Positions 1-10,186 of a stretch of 64,000 bases of DNA are shown piece after piece. Position 1 is the stretch's first letter, and every line of letters begins with the position of its first letter. Where the stretch lies: assembly GCA_001465935.1 (NCBI GenBank), contig LNKV01000013.1, forward strand, positions 496,001 to 560,000, read 5' to 3'. Origin of the DNA: Clarireedia homoeocarpa (lineage: Eukaryota > Ascomycota > Leotiomycetes > Helotiales > Rutstroemiaceae). Made by a program: the position numbers and the translations under genes. The notes under the pieces were generated by a model. It did not search any database, was not told where the DNA came from, and saw only the letters and a list, made by a program, of their open reading frames with translations.

Positions 1-2007
1 TCAAGGGTTTAGAATACATTTCTGTAATCATCCACGGGCTCCGGGCTATGAATCATACATCACATACACGAAGAACCCTTCCGTCTCTCGGTGCGTCTCT
101 TCGCGGTACCTATCGTCTGTCCGATATGTGGTCGTCTGATGCTTATCAGTTCGATGGCGGGACAACACGATACTCTGTGAAGTTCGACTTCATGGATTCT
201 GCTAGAGAGCTGAAACTTGAATTTCATTGCCAAGGACTCTTATCTCCTGCTCTGGTATGGCTGGTTGGAGCCATCGACTTGATATCTTACTGCTGCTCAT
301 GATGGTGATGTACTAGCCAATAAGCGAACGAGGCGTCGAGGAGTCATAATGGTGAGAGTTTAAGGTGATCTTGGTCTGGGCCTAGAACATTGCGTTTTGG
401 CCATTCACGACAGATATCAATATATACTTTGGAGGTTTGCTGGCAGCCTGAGATTTCTCAGAGTTCCTTTCTCTTATCACTCTGGAGGAATGATACATTC
501 ATTGTTCATATTTCATAGGACTCGTCATAGGACGCTGCTTCATCTGCCTACCTGTTGGCTTGGAAGTCATTTACTGACATCCAAGAAAGGTAGCATATAC
601 CTTCTTAGCGTCGATATACGCGAATATAGTGCAATTCTGAACCTACCAGTCCTTATCGTTGATACTCTATCGACGAGGCAGTGCATACATGTACTCTATG
701 ACGACGACGACGACGACGACGACGAAGCGGCATGGCGTCAACATCGGTGACCATATGAGAGGCTAGTGTGGACTTCTCGTCAGAGCACTCTCGGTGCTAG
801 AGCTAGTCTCTCATTCCTTTTCCATATCAGGTAGTATATCGGGAAGACCTACACAGACAACATTTTTAACAAGCACACATTTCTCGAATTGATTTACCCC
901 AAGACGAGTCACCGGTGGCGACAATATGAACACGAATTCTATCACCACACATCGCAAACAGTACCTAATTCAACCAAAGGCGCTCAACGATGCGGTGTTA
1001 TATATCCCAACTACCACAAATCGCTGTCACAAGCCCAACAAATTTAATCGCGCTGTCACATGATCATAAAACTCCACATAATTATACCCGATTAGGCTAG
1101 CTGATCAATACTAGCCACCTGCATTAGTGGCAAAGCTCGGATCTGTGGCTTACTGCGCCTCATTCGACTTCACCTCATCTTGCATCGGAGTTAATCAATC
1201 AAATCAACGACAATAATTCCACAAGGCCGTCAATATGTGATACATTATGCGCCCGAAATATTTTCAGGGGCGAAAAGTTCTGGTTCCAGAAGGCACCGTG
1301 AGATGACGAAGCATTTTGAATTGCCTTTTGCAAGTCACTATGAGTCATTGGGAGTTCGGATCATCATCGCGGAGCTGAAATCCGGGCGGACGAATGAATG
1401 AACATAGGCATGGGTGGTGGTGATTGTGCTGCCCAGCGGGCGTTAAGACGACCGAAAGAGAGCTGAGTCATGGATTTGGTGTGCTGCTTCTGTGGATTCG
1501 GACGTTTTTTTTGCGGCTGGGGAACTGGGAAGTGGAAATTGGGGGGCGGAGATATCGAGGGGCGAATCTTGGGTACTCGTAAGATTTGAAGACGGATGCC
1601 TCGGGACGAGGGCATCATGGGGAGCTTATCTTTGTGCGAATGCTTCCCCGGGCTCGATGAGGATTCAAGAAGGCAGGATACTGGCCGCGAGTCTGGTCGA
1701 TGATGCAAGTGCTGACGCCTTGGTATGGCCTTCAAGATAATGAGAAACCACGCTGATGGCCACCATAATTTTCGGGCCTACAATCAGTCTTTCCATTTTC
1801 CTTTCACTTAGGCTGGCAGGATCCACGAATTTACATTTTTTGCGAGGCACAAGCTGACTCAATAGTCCACTACACGCTTCATTTCTGTTTCTGGTTTATC
1901 TTTCTCATTTCGTAAAACTGTTGTATTACTCTCATCTACAAGTTCACTTGCAACAAATCTATTGTCATCTCCCAACCACCACTTACACATCTTCATAATT
2001 TCTCTCA
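1..2007. other. gene-poor stretch
   Basis: I see no convincing gene here. Open frames on both strands are short and show neither family motifs nor a clear donor, branch and acceptor series. The only distinct structure is a trinucleotide microsatellite at 700-723. Confidence 0.5.
700..723. repeat. (GAC)8 microsatellite
   Basis: Eight perfect GAC triplets. They would read as poly-Asp in one frame, but no gene model supports translation. Confidence 0.9.
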
Positions 2008-2145
2008 CTAACCTTGCGTCCCCGTCCCTATCTCTTCGTCTGCAGCAGGCCAACATGAATATTTTCTCCATATAATGTAGAACATGGCTGGGGCAATGAC
2101 GCAGAATGTTCCTAGAGCAATGATTACTGCGGTGGATCTTTGCAT
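2008..2145 (-). CDS. small single-span membrane protein (45 aa)
   Basis: A 45-residue ORF starting MQRSTAVIIALG. One hydrophobic segment covers roughly residues 5-25 (to FYII). It is followed by a basic WRKY turn and a short acidic tail (PAADEEIGTGTQG). This suggests a type III-like single-span membrane peptide with a cytosolic tail. The design matches three other tiny minus-strand ORFs nearby (2634-2852, 9168-9308, 9914-10186). Its final codons overlap a GTTAGT, so a spliced, longer form is possible. I do not recognise a family and the coding call is inferred from hydropathy alone. Confidence 0.35.
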   Translation of the reverse strand: MQRSTAVIIALGTFCVIAPAMFYIIWRKYSCWPAADEEIGTGTQG

Positions 2146-2633
2146 CGTGTGGGTTTCTTGGAACGAGAATGGATGGTGGAAACGTGAACAGATGAGGAGG
2201 GAGAAACCCCATTCGGTCTTTTGTGCTTGAGGTTTATGATGATTGATGTTGGAGGTTGTTCACAGCAGGACAGTTGCAGTAGGTTCCGTGACAGGGAGAT
2301 TTTCTTTGATGTTGAAACAATGACCTTATTGTTGCTGATCTTTTGTGGTACGCAAACAATCCTCTCATTCATCATGATCCATGTAGGCTGCTTGCCGGCT
2401 GGATTTGCCCATTATTATCTTGCTTTCAATCAGATATCACAATTATCTAAAGTTCAAAACACTTTCCATCTTTCAAGTCCAAATTCACATACCCACCCAG
2501 TTCCAATCGTCTGATACAATCTCAACGCGTTTTTTTTATTAAATTGCTATTCTACTTGCCTCGTGTCTTCTCAATCTCGAGTTCCACTCAGTCATTAGGA
2601 CCGACTACCCTACCTAATCCGCAGACTACTTAC

Positions 2634-2852
2634 TTACTCTCTGTCAAGCGACATATGTCTTGGTGTAAATTCCCTGAGCTCAATCTCCGATTGATTATAC
2701 GCAGCCGCTTCCTGCTCACGCCTATTCTGCGCTATTCGCTCGGCCACCCATTCCCTGGTCATGTAGATCACGATGCACCATCCTATGATCGTGAAAACGG
2801 CGGCAAAGCCAAAGGCAACGTTCGTTCCGGTTTCCATGCGAGGCGCCGTCAT
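2634..2852 (-). CDS. small single-span membrane protein (72 aa)
   Basis: A 72-residue ORF with a short N-terminus, one membrane span at about residues 12-32 (VAFGFAAVFTIIGWCIVIYM), and a charged tail (REWVAERIAQNRREQ then QSEIELRE) that looks helical and cytosolic. There is no signal peptidase site and no recognised domain. It lies 488 bp from the 45-aa ORF at 2008-2145 on the same strand. The clean hydrophobic and charged partition supports it being a real gene, but no homologue is recognised. Confidence 0.45.
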   Translation of the reverse strand: MTAPRMETGTNVAFGFAAVFTIIGWCIVIYMTREWVAERIAQNRREQEAAAYNQSEIELREFTPRHMSLDRE

Positions 2853-3909
2853 GTTGATTGGTGTTCTGACTTGAAAGTGCGATTGCAGTGTAGAAGTGTG
2901 GAATGTGGAAAGAAGAATTTGGACTTAGCATCATGGCGTGTTTTCTTCGCGCTTTATAAGTTTGAGAGGGAGGGATTGTTTGGATCGATCTGGGGGGTTT
3001 GTTCATTTGTGGAATGTATAAGCTTGGTCGGATCTTTGTTTCGGTTCGCATGCTACCGAATCCCCGGGGATTGTTCTGTACGAGATTTCCTGTGTTTAGT
3101 TACACTTGCAGCGCTGAACAATCATCGCATGAGCTCCATTCCATGCACGAGCTTCCACATCTTCTACCTCGGTTCTGTGGCCTTGCATCGCAAATGCCCT
3201 GGCTCTCTCGCGTGTAATTAGTCTGGTGCGTTGAGTAGTGGCGCGGAGGTTGCGAAACAAAACACATAGAAATCAACATGTTACTTAGAAGCGGAAGAAA
3301 ACAAAATACATGAAGTAAAAGAGAAAGACGGCGAAGGCGCGGTCCCCGTTTGACTCCTAATACTCAAGCGGCTGGCTCCACTTGAGAAGGTCCAGTAAGT
3401 AACAAAAACTACGGCGATTAATAGAAAGAATTGGACGGGCTCTGCTCCAGGGTTGATGGCGCTATGATTTGAGATGTTTATGTCGGATAAGGCGAACCAC
3501 TCCCGTAGTACTACAGGTGTGCTTCCTCACCACGGCATTGCCCCTTATGGGAATACCCTTAATACGGGAGATATAGGTAGCTTGGATATCCCACTTACTT
3601 AGAGGAAATCAGATCCAATCCAACCCGTATTCCGTGGCCTAATATAGTGACACGGCGATACCCTGAATAGGAGCCGAACCAGCAGTTTATGTAAGTGGTC
3701 TCGCTCCTCGGTGGGTATGATGGGTAAGGTTATGATATACGGTTTGGTGTGGGGGGGGGGGGGGTGTTCAATTTTGCCGAGGGGTTGGATAGGGGTTAGA
3801 ATGCAGGATGAGAATCCACACAGGACAAATTGGGGAGATAATATAAGTGTCGAATGTCACGTTGAGTTTAGACAATTATTTTAAATCATGAGACGGTTGG
3901 TTCCAAGGA
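2853..3909. other. intergenic stretch with poly-G run
   Basis: No gene seen. It contains a 14-base G homopolymer at 3751-3764, which is a likely site of sequencing or assembly error. It ends at the left inverted repeat of the NLR-bearing element. Confidence 0.5.
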
Positions 3910-3953
3910 ATGTCTATCCCTGCGTGCCGAGACGCACTCCTATAACGAGACAG
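3910..3953 (+). repeat. left terminal inverted repeat of element A
   Basis: Begins ATGTCTATCCCTGCGTG and ends TATAACGAGACAG. It is one base longer than the element B copy at 53801-53843 and is the most diverged of the four ends. Confidence 0.75.
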
Positions 3954-4140
3954 ATCACAGATACTTCAAGTTTAAGAGACTTCAAATCTATAAACGTATT
4001 AAAATTTCAAAAATATTTTAGATCAAATATATTATATACCTCTCCTGAATACTCCCGGTCTATTGTTTTTGAAAATTATTATTGTGTCGTCGTCGCTGCT
4101 TTGGATGTACAGAGGGCCTTATTTTATATATAATAAAAAT
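3954..4140. repeat. left subterminal region shared with element B
   Basis: Aligns by eye with 53844-54050 over about 190 bp. Shared landmarks in the same order are GAGTTTAAG/AAGTTTAAG, AAATCTATRAACG, a CCTCYCC-GAA block, GAAAATTATYATTG, GTCGYCG and TATAATAA. The region is non-coding and lies just downstream of the NLR stop in both elements. Confidence 0.7.
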
Positions 4141-4632
4141 TCCTCTTTTCTCGGTAAGACCTACAGCTAACGTTAGACTTCCAAACATTATCTTAGAGAC
4201 TATCCAAAAACCGTAAGTAAACAAGATGATCTCACAGATAAATTCCACTGGTTTTTACGCAATACATAGCTTGTACTGTGTACACCACTTGGTTTGTACA
4301 CCCACCTGGTTTGTAAACAACACCACGTATTGGCCCCTCAATCTTCACCAAAGAACTTGTTCATAATGCTAACGACCAAAGCAACGTTCTTACCTCTATT
4401 CACATTCCCCCAAACCTCATGTCCAACTCCCTTTAAAACCACCTTTCTCATTCCTCTCTCCTTCCCTCCATGTCCAACCCCTATATCTAACTCGGTTCAA
4501 TCCATCCAGTCCAACTTTCAAATACGCAGGACTCTCGACTCGCTCCCCACCCAAAAATAATACACTTTTCTCCTCAGCTCTTCTCCAATCTTCAACTCGT
4601 ACTCGGTATGGCTGAATCAAATTTACAACTCT

Positions 4633-7600
4633 TTATATGATTCTGCGTCTTTTTGAGCTCGTGGACATTTCAGCACCTGTCTGAGATTGTTCCTGTTCGT
4701 CATCGTCAAATGGTGCTTTTTGCCTTGGCGCCTTTGTTGTTAACGTCAACATCTTTTGGTGTATCTCCTTAAGTTTGGGGTACATCTCCTGATCTTTCAG
4801 CGCTTTTGCAAGAATGTTTGTGCTCCTCAGAGTCTCAGGGTGCTCAGGGCCTAAAACCTTTATCCGGAGCTCTAGCACGTGCCGATGTATCTGTTCAGCT
4901 TCGCGGTAGTTGCCTTGCCCGCTCAGAGCCACAGCTAAATGGTACATACTCGTTAATGTATCTGGGTGCTTAGGGCCTAATACCTTCGAACAGAGCTCTA
5001 GTTCTTGGCGATGTATCTGTTCAGCTTCGCGGTAGTTGCCTTGATTGCTCAGAACCGCAGCTACATTGCACATACTTGTTAATGTATCTGGGTGCTCAGG
5101 GCCTAATATCTTCATCTGGAGCTCTAGTACTTGCCGATGTATCTGTTCAGCTTCTTGGTAGTTGCCTTGCTCGCTCAGAACCGCAGCTATATAGCACATA
5201 CTTGCTAATGTATCTGGGTGCTCAGGGCCTGACACCTTTGTCCGGAGCTCTAGCACTTGCCGATGTATCTGTTCAGCTTCGCGGTAGTTGCCTTGCTCGC
5301 TCAAAGCCGCAGCTACATAGCGTATACTCGTTAATGTATCTGGGTGCTCAGGGCCTAACACCTTTATCCGGAGCTCTAGTACTTGCCGATGTATCTGTTC
5401 AGCTTCGCGGTAGTTGCCTTGGCTTCCTAGAGCCGCAGCTATATGGCTTATGCTCGTTAATGTATCTGGGTGCTCAGGGCCTAACACCTTTATCCGGAGC
5501 TCTTGCACTTGTCGATGCATCTTCTCGGCTTCGCGGTAGTTGCCTTGATTGCTTAGAGCCGCAGCTACACTGTACATGCTTGCTAATGTATTTGGGTGCT
5601 TAGGGCCTAACACCTTTATCCGGAGCTCTAGTACTTGTCGATGCATCTTCTTGGCTTCGCGGTAGTTGCCTTGATTGCTTAGAGCTGCAGCTATATAGGA
5701 TATACTCGTTAATGTATCTGGGTGCTCAGGGCCTAATATCTTCGAACAGAGCTCTAGTTCTTGGCGATGTATCTGTTCAGCTTCGCGGTAGTTGCCTTGC
5801 TCTCTCAGAGCCGCAGCTACATAGCACATACTCATTAATGTATCTGGGTGCTCAGGGCCTAACACCTTTATCCGGAGCTCTTGCACTTGTCGATGTATCT
5901 TCTCGGCTTCGCGGTATTGTCCAGTATTTTCAAGACACCATCCGATATTATCAAGCAATGTAATCCTTGTTGTTTCACTCATAGCTTCTAGGCGATGCTG
6001 AGCAAGAATGTTGCAAGCGTGAGGTAAGTACGTTGACCAGATAGCTCTATTCTCATGGTCTCCACTTGGAAAGATGTCTGCTAATCGTATGAGAGCCCTG
6101 TCGGTCCAGACTATCAATTTGTTTTCATTTCTTAACCATTGTCGGGTTGCAAGGTGAACTAATCGATGTACGTCGAATAAATTGTTGAGATCGTGCTTTG
6201 TGATAAACGAATAAGCTGTCAAAGTGCCGATTGCATCGATCGCTTTCTTTTTTGATGACGGTATTGGTAAAAGCGATTGGGGAATGTTCTGACGAACGAG
6301 ACATGCCATGAACGAAAGGTATTCTCCAGCAAGGTCATCTTGCTGACAGATTTTGCGGAATGAAATAAGCCATGTCGCCGCAACAGGATTTCTCATCTCC
6401 CTATATCTTCCTTGATCCTCAAAGTCCACGCTCAGAACTTCTATAATATCTTCCTCGCTGCCCTCATATAGTCCGATGTATTGCGAAATCGGGATATCAT
6501 TCATATTTATGTAAGACACAGCCTGGGTAAGAGCGAGTGGGAGATAAGCAAGGAGCTTACAGAGCTTAATGACAGCTGCATTTTCGTTAAGAAGATCTGT
6601 ACGACGCAAAGACATTCTCAGGAATTCTTTTGCATCATCTCGACTCATCTCGTCTATCTGTATGATATCACCCCCAGCCTGTTTTACTGCGGCCTTTCGA
6701 GTTCGAGTCGTAAAGATAATTGAACCTTTACAACTAGCTGGCAGGTAGTCAATTAAGGGCAGGGACCCGAGATCGTCTCCGTTTTTAAAAAGCACATCAA
6801 CATCGTCAGCATTGTCAATGATCAAAATCCATGGGCCAGTGCTTTCTTGACTCAGTGCTGTCTTGACAAGCTGCTTAACGTTGGCATTCTCCTTTGTAAT
6901 CCCTGTTATCTTTAAACACTCTGCTATATCTGAATATCCCTTTTCGAAGCTCACATTGCTACTTGCAAGAATCCAGAAAACAGAACATTCCGGAGACTTT
7001 TTCTTTATTCGGTAGGCATATTCGAGAACGATTTGAGTCTTGCCAACACCCCCAAGACCTGTTATCGCGACACGCTGACAGAATTGATCTGAGGAGAGCT
7101 TTGTAGCGAGTTGATCAAGATGCCAGTTCCGTCCAACAAAGCGTTCGTTCCTCGGGAAAGGTACGAGCCAGTGTGATATGGGTATGCCTAAATCAGGTCA
7201 GTGGGTGGTTCTCAATCTTAAAGTATGTCATATATCAACCAGCTGTTAAAATTAAAAAACAATACAACACGAACTACAACTCAATAGCTGTTTTACAATT
7301 TGCACAGATATAAACCTAACGAATTCACTAACCAGCTACAGCTGTAGGCGAAGCAGCTACTACTATAGCCGCCGGTATAATCTCAAGTACCTCTTTGGCA
7401 ACTGCAGCAGCTGTTGCCGATGCGTACATTTGCCAACCATCATTCTTGTGCGAATCTGCATAATTGCAAATGCCTCGTATAGTTGCACAGCCAAAGATGT
7501 CCATCAACCCAGCCGCTGCCATTTCAACGGCGAGCACACCAGGGTGAGCTGTAGATATCCTGGATCGCTCTGCAGCGTTCTTGATAACCTGATTGCCCGA

Positions 7601-8305
7601 AGCAACAATGCCGAAGTGTATCAGCGAATCGGCACGAGGCGGTCGACCCACGATGCGGTCCTTTGCGCAGTCTGCGCAGGTCTTGTTCTTCAAATTGACA
7701 TGAGGATAATCGCTGTGGAAGAGGTCATCAGTCAGCGAGATTGGTCGTTCGAATGCTGAGAAACGGGCATTTCTCGCAGTTGCCTCGGACAGATACGTTG
7801 TGATCTTGCTGTCCTGATCCATGAGACGAGATTCGAGCTCACTAAAAGCATTACGCAACACCTCTGGCACACCGTTCAAAAACGGTCTTGACTCAAGCCC
7901 TATCAGGGTCATCTTTCCACGGTCATGAGCCACAACACCTCCCGATCTACCGTCTCCCTTGCTAACAACCACATCCCCAAGGCGGATGTCCTTCTCTTCA
8001 GGCACACCTCCAGCGATGCCAACTAACAACCCAAATCGTAGCCTTCGAAATGTAGAGTCCATCCGCGTGGCCATGATAGAAGCAGCAGTTGTTCCTATAT
8101 CTCCTTGGCAAACAATTACCACATTATGTCCACAAATGCGACCGAAAGTGTAGATATTCTTATCGTGTTCTGATTGTGGAGGAGTAATGTGGAGCTCATC
8201 CAGCATGTTTCTCGCAGCTACCTTCTCAATCGGCAGAGCGCATATCCATGCAACCGTATAGTCATCGTGTGTCAAAGTGACAGTGGCTTCGAGAGGCCAT
8301 ACCAT
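4633..8305 (-). CDS. NLR-type STAND receptor: PNP_UDP - NB-ARC - TPR
   Basis: Two exons (7333-8305 and 4633-7187; 145-nt intron with GTTAGT donor and TTTAG acceptor) give 1175 aa. Residues ~10-320 form a purine nucleoside phosphorylase-like domain (GIAGGVP, VASGNQVIKNAA, AVEMAAAGLMD, CNYADSHKN). At the junction comes VPFPRNERFVGR, typical of fungal NLRs. NB-ARC follows, with Walker A GLGGVGKT, Walker B WILIIDNADD and SIIFTTRTRKAA. Nine nearly identical 42-residue kinesin-light-chain-type TPRs (QGNYREAEQIHRQVLEL...GPEHPDTL) and one degenerate repeat end the protein. Such proteins are thought to sense non-self or invaders and trigger heterokaryon-incompatibility-like or immune cell death, probably in the cytosol. 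It is the sole cargo of element A. The ligand and the effector output are unknown. Confidence 0.92.
4790..5920 (-). repeat. tandem 126-bp TPR-coding repeats
   Basis: Nine full coding repeats of 126 bp and one degenerate repeat lie in the 3' part of the NLR gene. Differences concentrate in the four residues after TL-x-S (MCYV, ISYI, MYSV, ISHI, IRYV, MCNV, MYHL, TNIL) and after the LEL motif (RIK, CSK, RTK, QMK). Near-identity elsewhere suggests recent duplication or gene conversion between units. Confidence 0.9.
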
Positions 8306-9087
8306 GGTCGTCGTACTATAATTTTTCTTTCAAAAGTCAGCCTGGCTGCCAAGAGAAAGAAACAAAACTAAACGATCTCGAACGAGATGCTAATATTAGG
8401 CAGTCCCAACAGGCAATGCAACTGCGCTGCCCACAAGTTGAAGCTAGAATGAAGTGAAGTCGAGGTCCAGCTGAAGGAAGTACTGGGCGGAAACAGGTAA
8501 GTATTGAATTCAGATAAACCCTATCTTAGGCGACGCGATCCCTGTTGTCCGTTTATTCATAACCCATCGTGGTGGATTGATATCCCGGATTGAATTCGAG
8601 GGGCTGGAAGTTGGTGAGGTTCCCCAAGAGTACTTCGTATCCCCTTGACTGCCAACTACTCGCGACGTCACCAAAAATAAGGTGGGGAAGTCGCGTGTGG
8701 TAGTCAAGGGGATAGTCAGGTACGATCATGTGTGGTACGATTTTGCAACCCATGTCATATACCCAGGTTAGTCAGCAGGAACCGAGAGAAATCCTGTAGA
8801 TGATAAGTGGAGAGGAGGTTAAGGTTGTGAAGTAGCGGGAAAACGAGAGTAAAGGTAAGATCAGGCCTAAGACTAGGGGCTGGGTGAGGACTAGCGAGGC
8901 CGGGAGTGAACATAGTACTTGTATTTAGACGAGATAAATGCATATTACTAAGCACCTAAACATGTGGCACACACTTTTTTTTGTCACTAAGTGGTCTCCT
9001 TAGAGACAAATAATTAAAGAAAATAACATATTAAATACAACTTCGTGGACCTGCTAAGAAAAGGGTTGTGATTGCTAAATTATGGAT
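8306..9087. other. 5' flank of the NLR inside element A
   Basis: This 782-bp stretch lies between the NLR start codon and the right inverted repeat. No ORF with support was found, so it presumably holds the NLR promoter. No homology to the corresponding 357-bp region of element B was evident by eye. Confidence 0.4.
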
Positions 9088-9130
9088 TTGTCTCGTGACA
9101 GGGTGCGTCACGGGACGCAGGGATGGGCGT
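9088..9130 (-). repeat. right terminal inverted repeat of element A
   Basis: On the reverse strand it reads ACGCCCATCCCTGCGTCCC and ends CTGTCACGAGACAA. It is followed outward by TA (9131-9132). It is closer to the element B right end than to its own left end in the CTGTCACGAGA block. Confidence 0.75.
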
Positions 9131-9167
9131 TAGTAGATTGTGTATGATCTGGGCTTTATGTATCTAC

Positions 9168-9308
9168 CTATAGAACTACCATCTCTTGGCCCGTGGGCAG
9201 CGGCCTTGTGCTCCTTGGTTTGTGCAGATAACACATGACAAGTACAACGAGTATAGTAGGTATAACGGTGATCAAAACGGCAAAAACTATCTCATTTTTG
9301 GTCCACAT
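9168..9308 (-). CDS. small single-span membrane protein (46 aa)
   Basis: A 46-residue ORF, MWTKNEIVFAVLITV..., with one strong hydrophobic span at residues ~6-28, a basic stop-transfer turn (LHKPRSTR) and a short tail ending LPTGQEMVVL. The tail resembles LPTRREIVVG in the ORF at 9914-10186, which hints at common descent. Its stop codon lies 37 bp outside the right inverted repeat of element A. There is no recognised family, and expression would need checking. Confidence 0.4.
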   Translation of the reverse strand: MWTKNEIVFAVLITVIPTILVVLVMCYLHKPRSTRPLPTGQEMVVL

Positions 9309-9596
9309 CGCGGTGACTTAACTTAGTTGCTTGATTTACTGTGAATTTAGATGAGATTTTTGCTTTGGTTTGTTCGGTGGAGGTTTGTAGGACCAGATGT
9401 TCATGGGAGAAAGGAGAGATGTGTCGCCATTCTTATGTTCCGTGCTGGGGAGTTATTTTGAATGTGAACAGACTTGGACGTGAACAGACTTCGTCTTTGT
9501 GCGTCTCAGCCGTCTACGACTCTACACAACCAGGAGGCTCTTTGTTTTCCCGTCGATAGGTCTAATTGTTAGCCGATGAACCTAAGTGTATTATAT
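9309..9596. other. intergenic
   Basis: No supported feature. It runs up to the TAT trinucleotide preceding the MITE. Confidence 0.4.
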
Positions 9597-9812
9597 CACC
9601 AGTGGGTGTACTAACTATCCGACCAACTTCGGATTTCTGATTGTTCAAGTGCAATCTGGACATTTGAAAACTTATATATCTGATTGTCCCAATACAATTT
9701 AATCATTAAGAGCTCGTATATACACTTGCTAGAGTAGAGATCTCAAAAGCATATATTTTAGTCGAATATTGAAGTTTGGGAGTTGGTCGGATAGGTAGTA
9801 CACCCACTGGTG
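9597..9812. mobile_element. MITE with 32-bp terminal inverted repeats
   Basis: The left end starts CACCAGTGGGTGTACTA and the right end is its reverse complement. The two 32-bp arms (9597-9628 and 9781-9812) differ at one base by eye. The 216-bp element is AT-rich inside and has no ORF. TAT is present directly outside both ends (9594-9596 and 9813-9815), as expected of a target duplication (TA or TAT). The very low arm divergence implies recent activity. The termini are unlike those of elements A and B. Confidence 0.8.
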
Positions 9813-9866
9813 TATCTCCCCTCATCTCCCCTCATCTCCCCGCATCTCCCCGCATCTCCCCACCTC
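9813..9866. repeat. 10-bp minisatellite
   Basis: About five units of CTCATCTCCC/CGCATCTCCC directly abut the right end of the MITE. Confidence 0.85.
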
Positions 9867-9913
9867 TTGGCTTACCAGGTCTCAGCCACATGTTCATTGC
9901 CCCGTCTGCTCCA

Positions 9914-10186
9914 TCAATGAAACCGCCTCTCCTCTGTAACATCTTGTTCTTGTAGAGCACGCACCGCTGCATCAAGAGCTGCCTGTGCATCTTCCCCAAC
10001 CACTATTTCTCTCCGCGTTGGTAGAGTCTGCAATTCAGCATCAGCCCCTCGGGTCGTGCGGTTAAATCTTTCAATACAAGAAGCTAAACAAGGAAGTATA
10101 CAATATAGGATGATCCACACCAACGATGCGGCGAGGGCAACCCCCGCTGCTATCCATTCTATGATCGTGGTAGCTTTAGATGTCAT
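9914..10186 (-). CDS. small single-span membrane protein (90 aa)
   Basis: A 90-residue ORF with a short N-terminus, a hydrophobic span at about residues 8-33 (WIAAGVALAASLVWIILYCI, extending to LPCLASC), a basic turn and an amphipathic acidic tail (EDAQAALDAAVRALQEQD) that could form a helix. The motif LPTRREIVVG resembles LPTGQEMVVL in the 46-aa ORF at 9168-9308. It is on the same strand as the three other tiny single-span ORFs around element A. Function unknown. Confidence 0.5.
   Translation of the reverse strand: MTSKATTIIEWIAAGVALAASLVWIILYCILPCLASCIERFNRTTRGADAELQTLPTRREIVVGEDAQAALDAAVRALQEQDVTEERRFH

Larger units (their letters stand above)
3910..9130. mobile_element. element A: TIR-bounded element carrying a PNP-NB-ARC-TPR NLR
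   Basis: Two copies of a roughly 43-bp sequence face each other at 3910-3953 and 9088-9130. They share the blocks TCCCTGCGT, GACGCAC and ACGAGACA. The only gene between them is the NLR at 4633-8305. A TA dinucleotide follows the right end (9131-9132); the matching left TA is not intact. The same repeat pair surrounds another NLR at 53801-58299, and the left subterminal ~190 bp is homologous between the two. No transposase ORF is present, so this would be non-autonomous. A TA target duplication would suit a Tc1/mariner-Fot type mobiliser, but that is inference. The left arm is AT-rich with C-to-T type differences, consistent with RIP or age. Confidence 0.7.

Noticed and set aside
397..750. 117-aa frame ending in poly-Asp
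   Set aside because: Its length depends on a (GAC)8 microsatellite and a non-ATG-like context; no protein-like features.
4790..5920. Regularly spaced repeats that could suggest a CRISPR-like array
   Set aside because: The period is 126 bp with no unique spacers and it translates as TPRs in a eukaryotic gene.
5076..5963. Plus-strand frames antisense to the TPR region with a repeating LMYLGAQGL pattern
   Set aside because: They are shadows of the 126-bp coding repeats of the minus-strand NLR; the periodicity comes from the TPRs.
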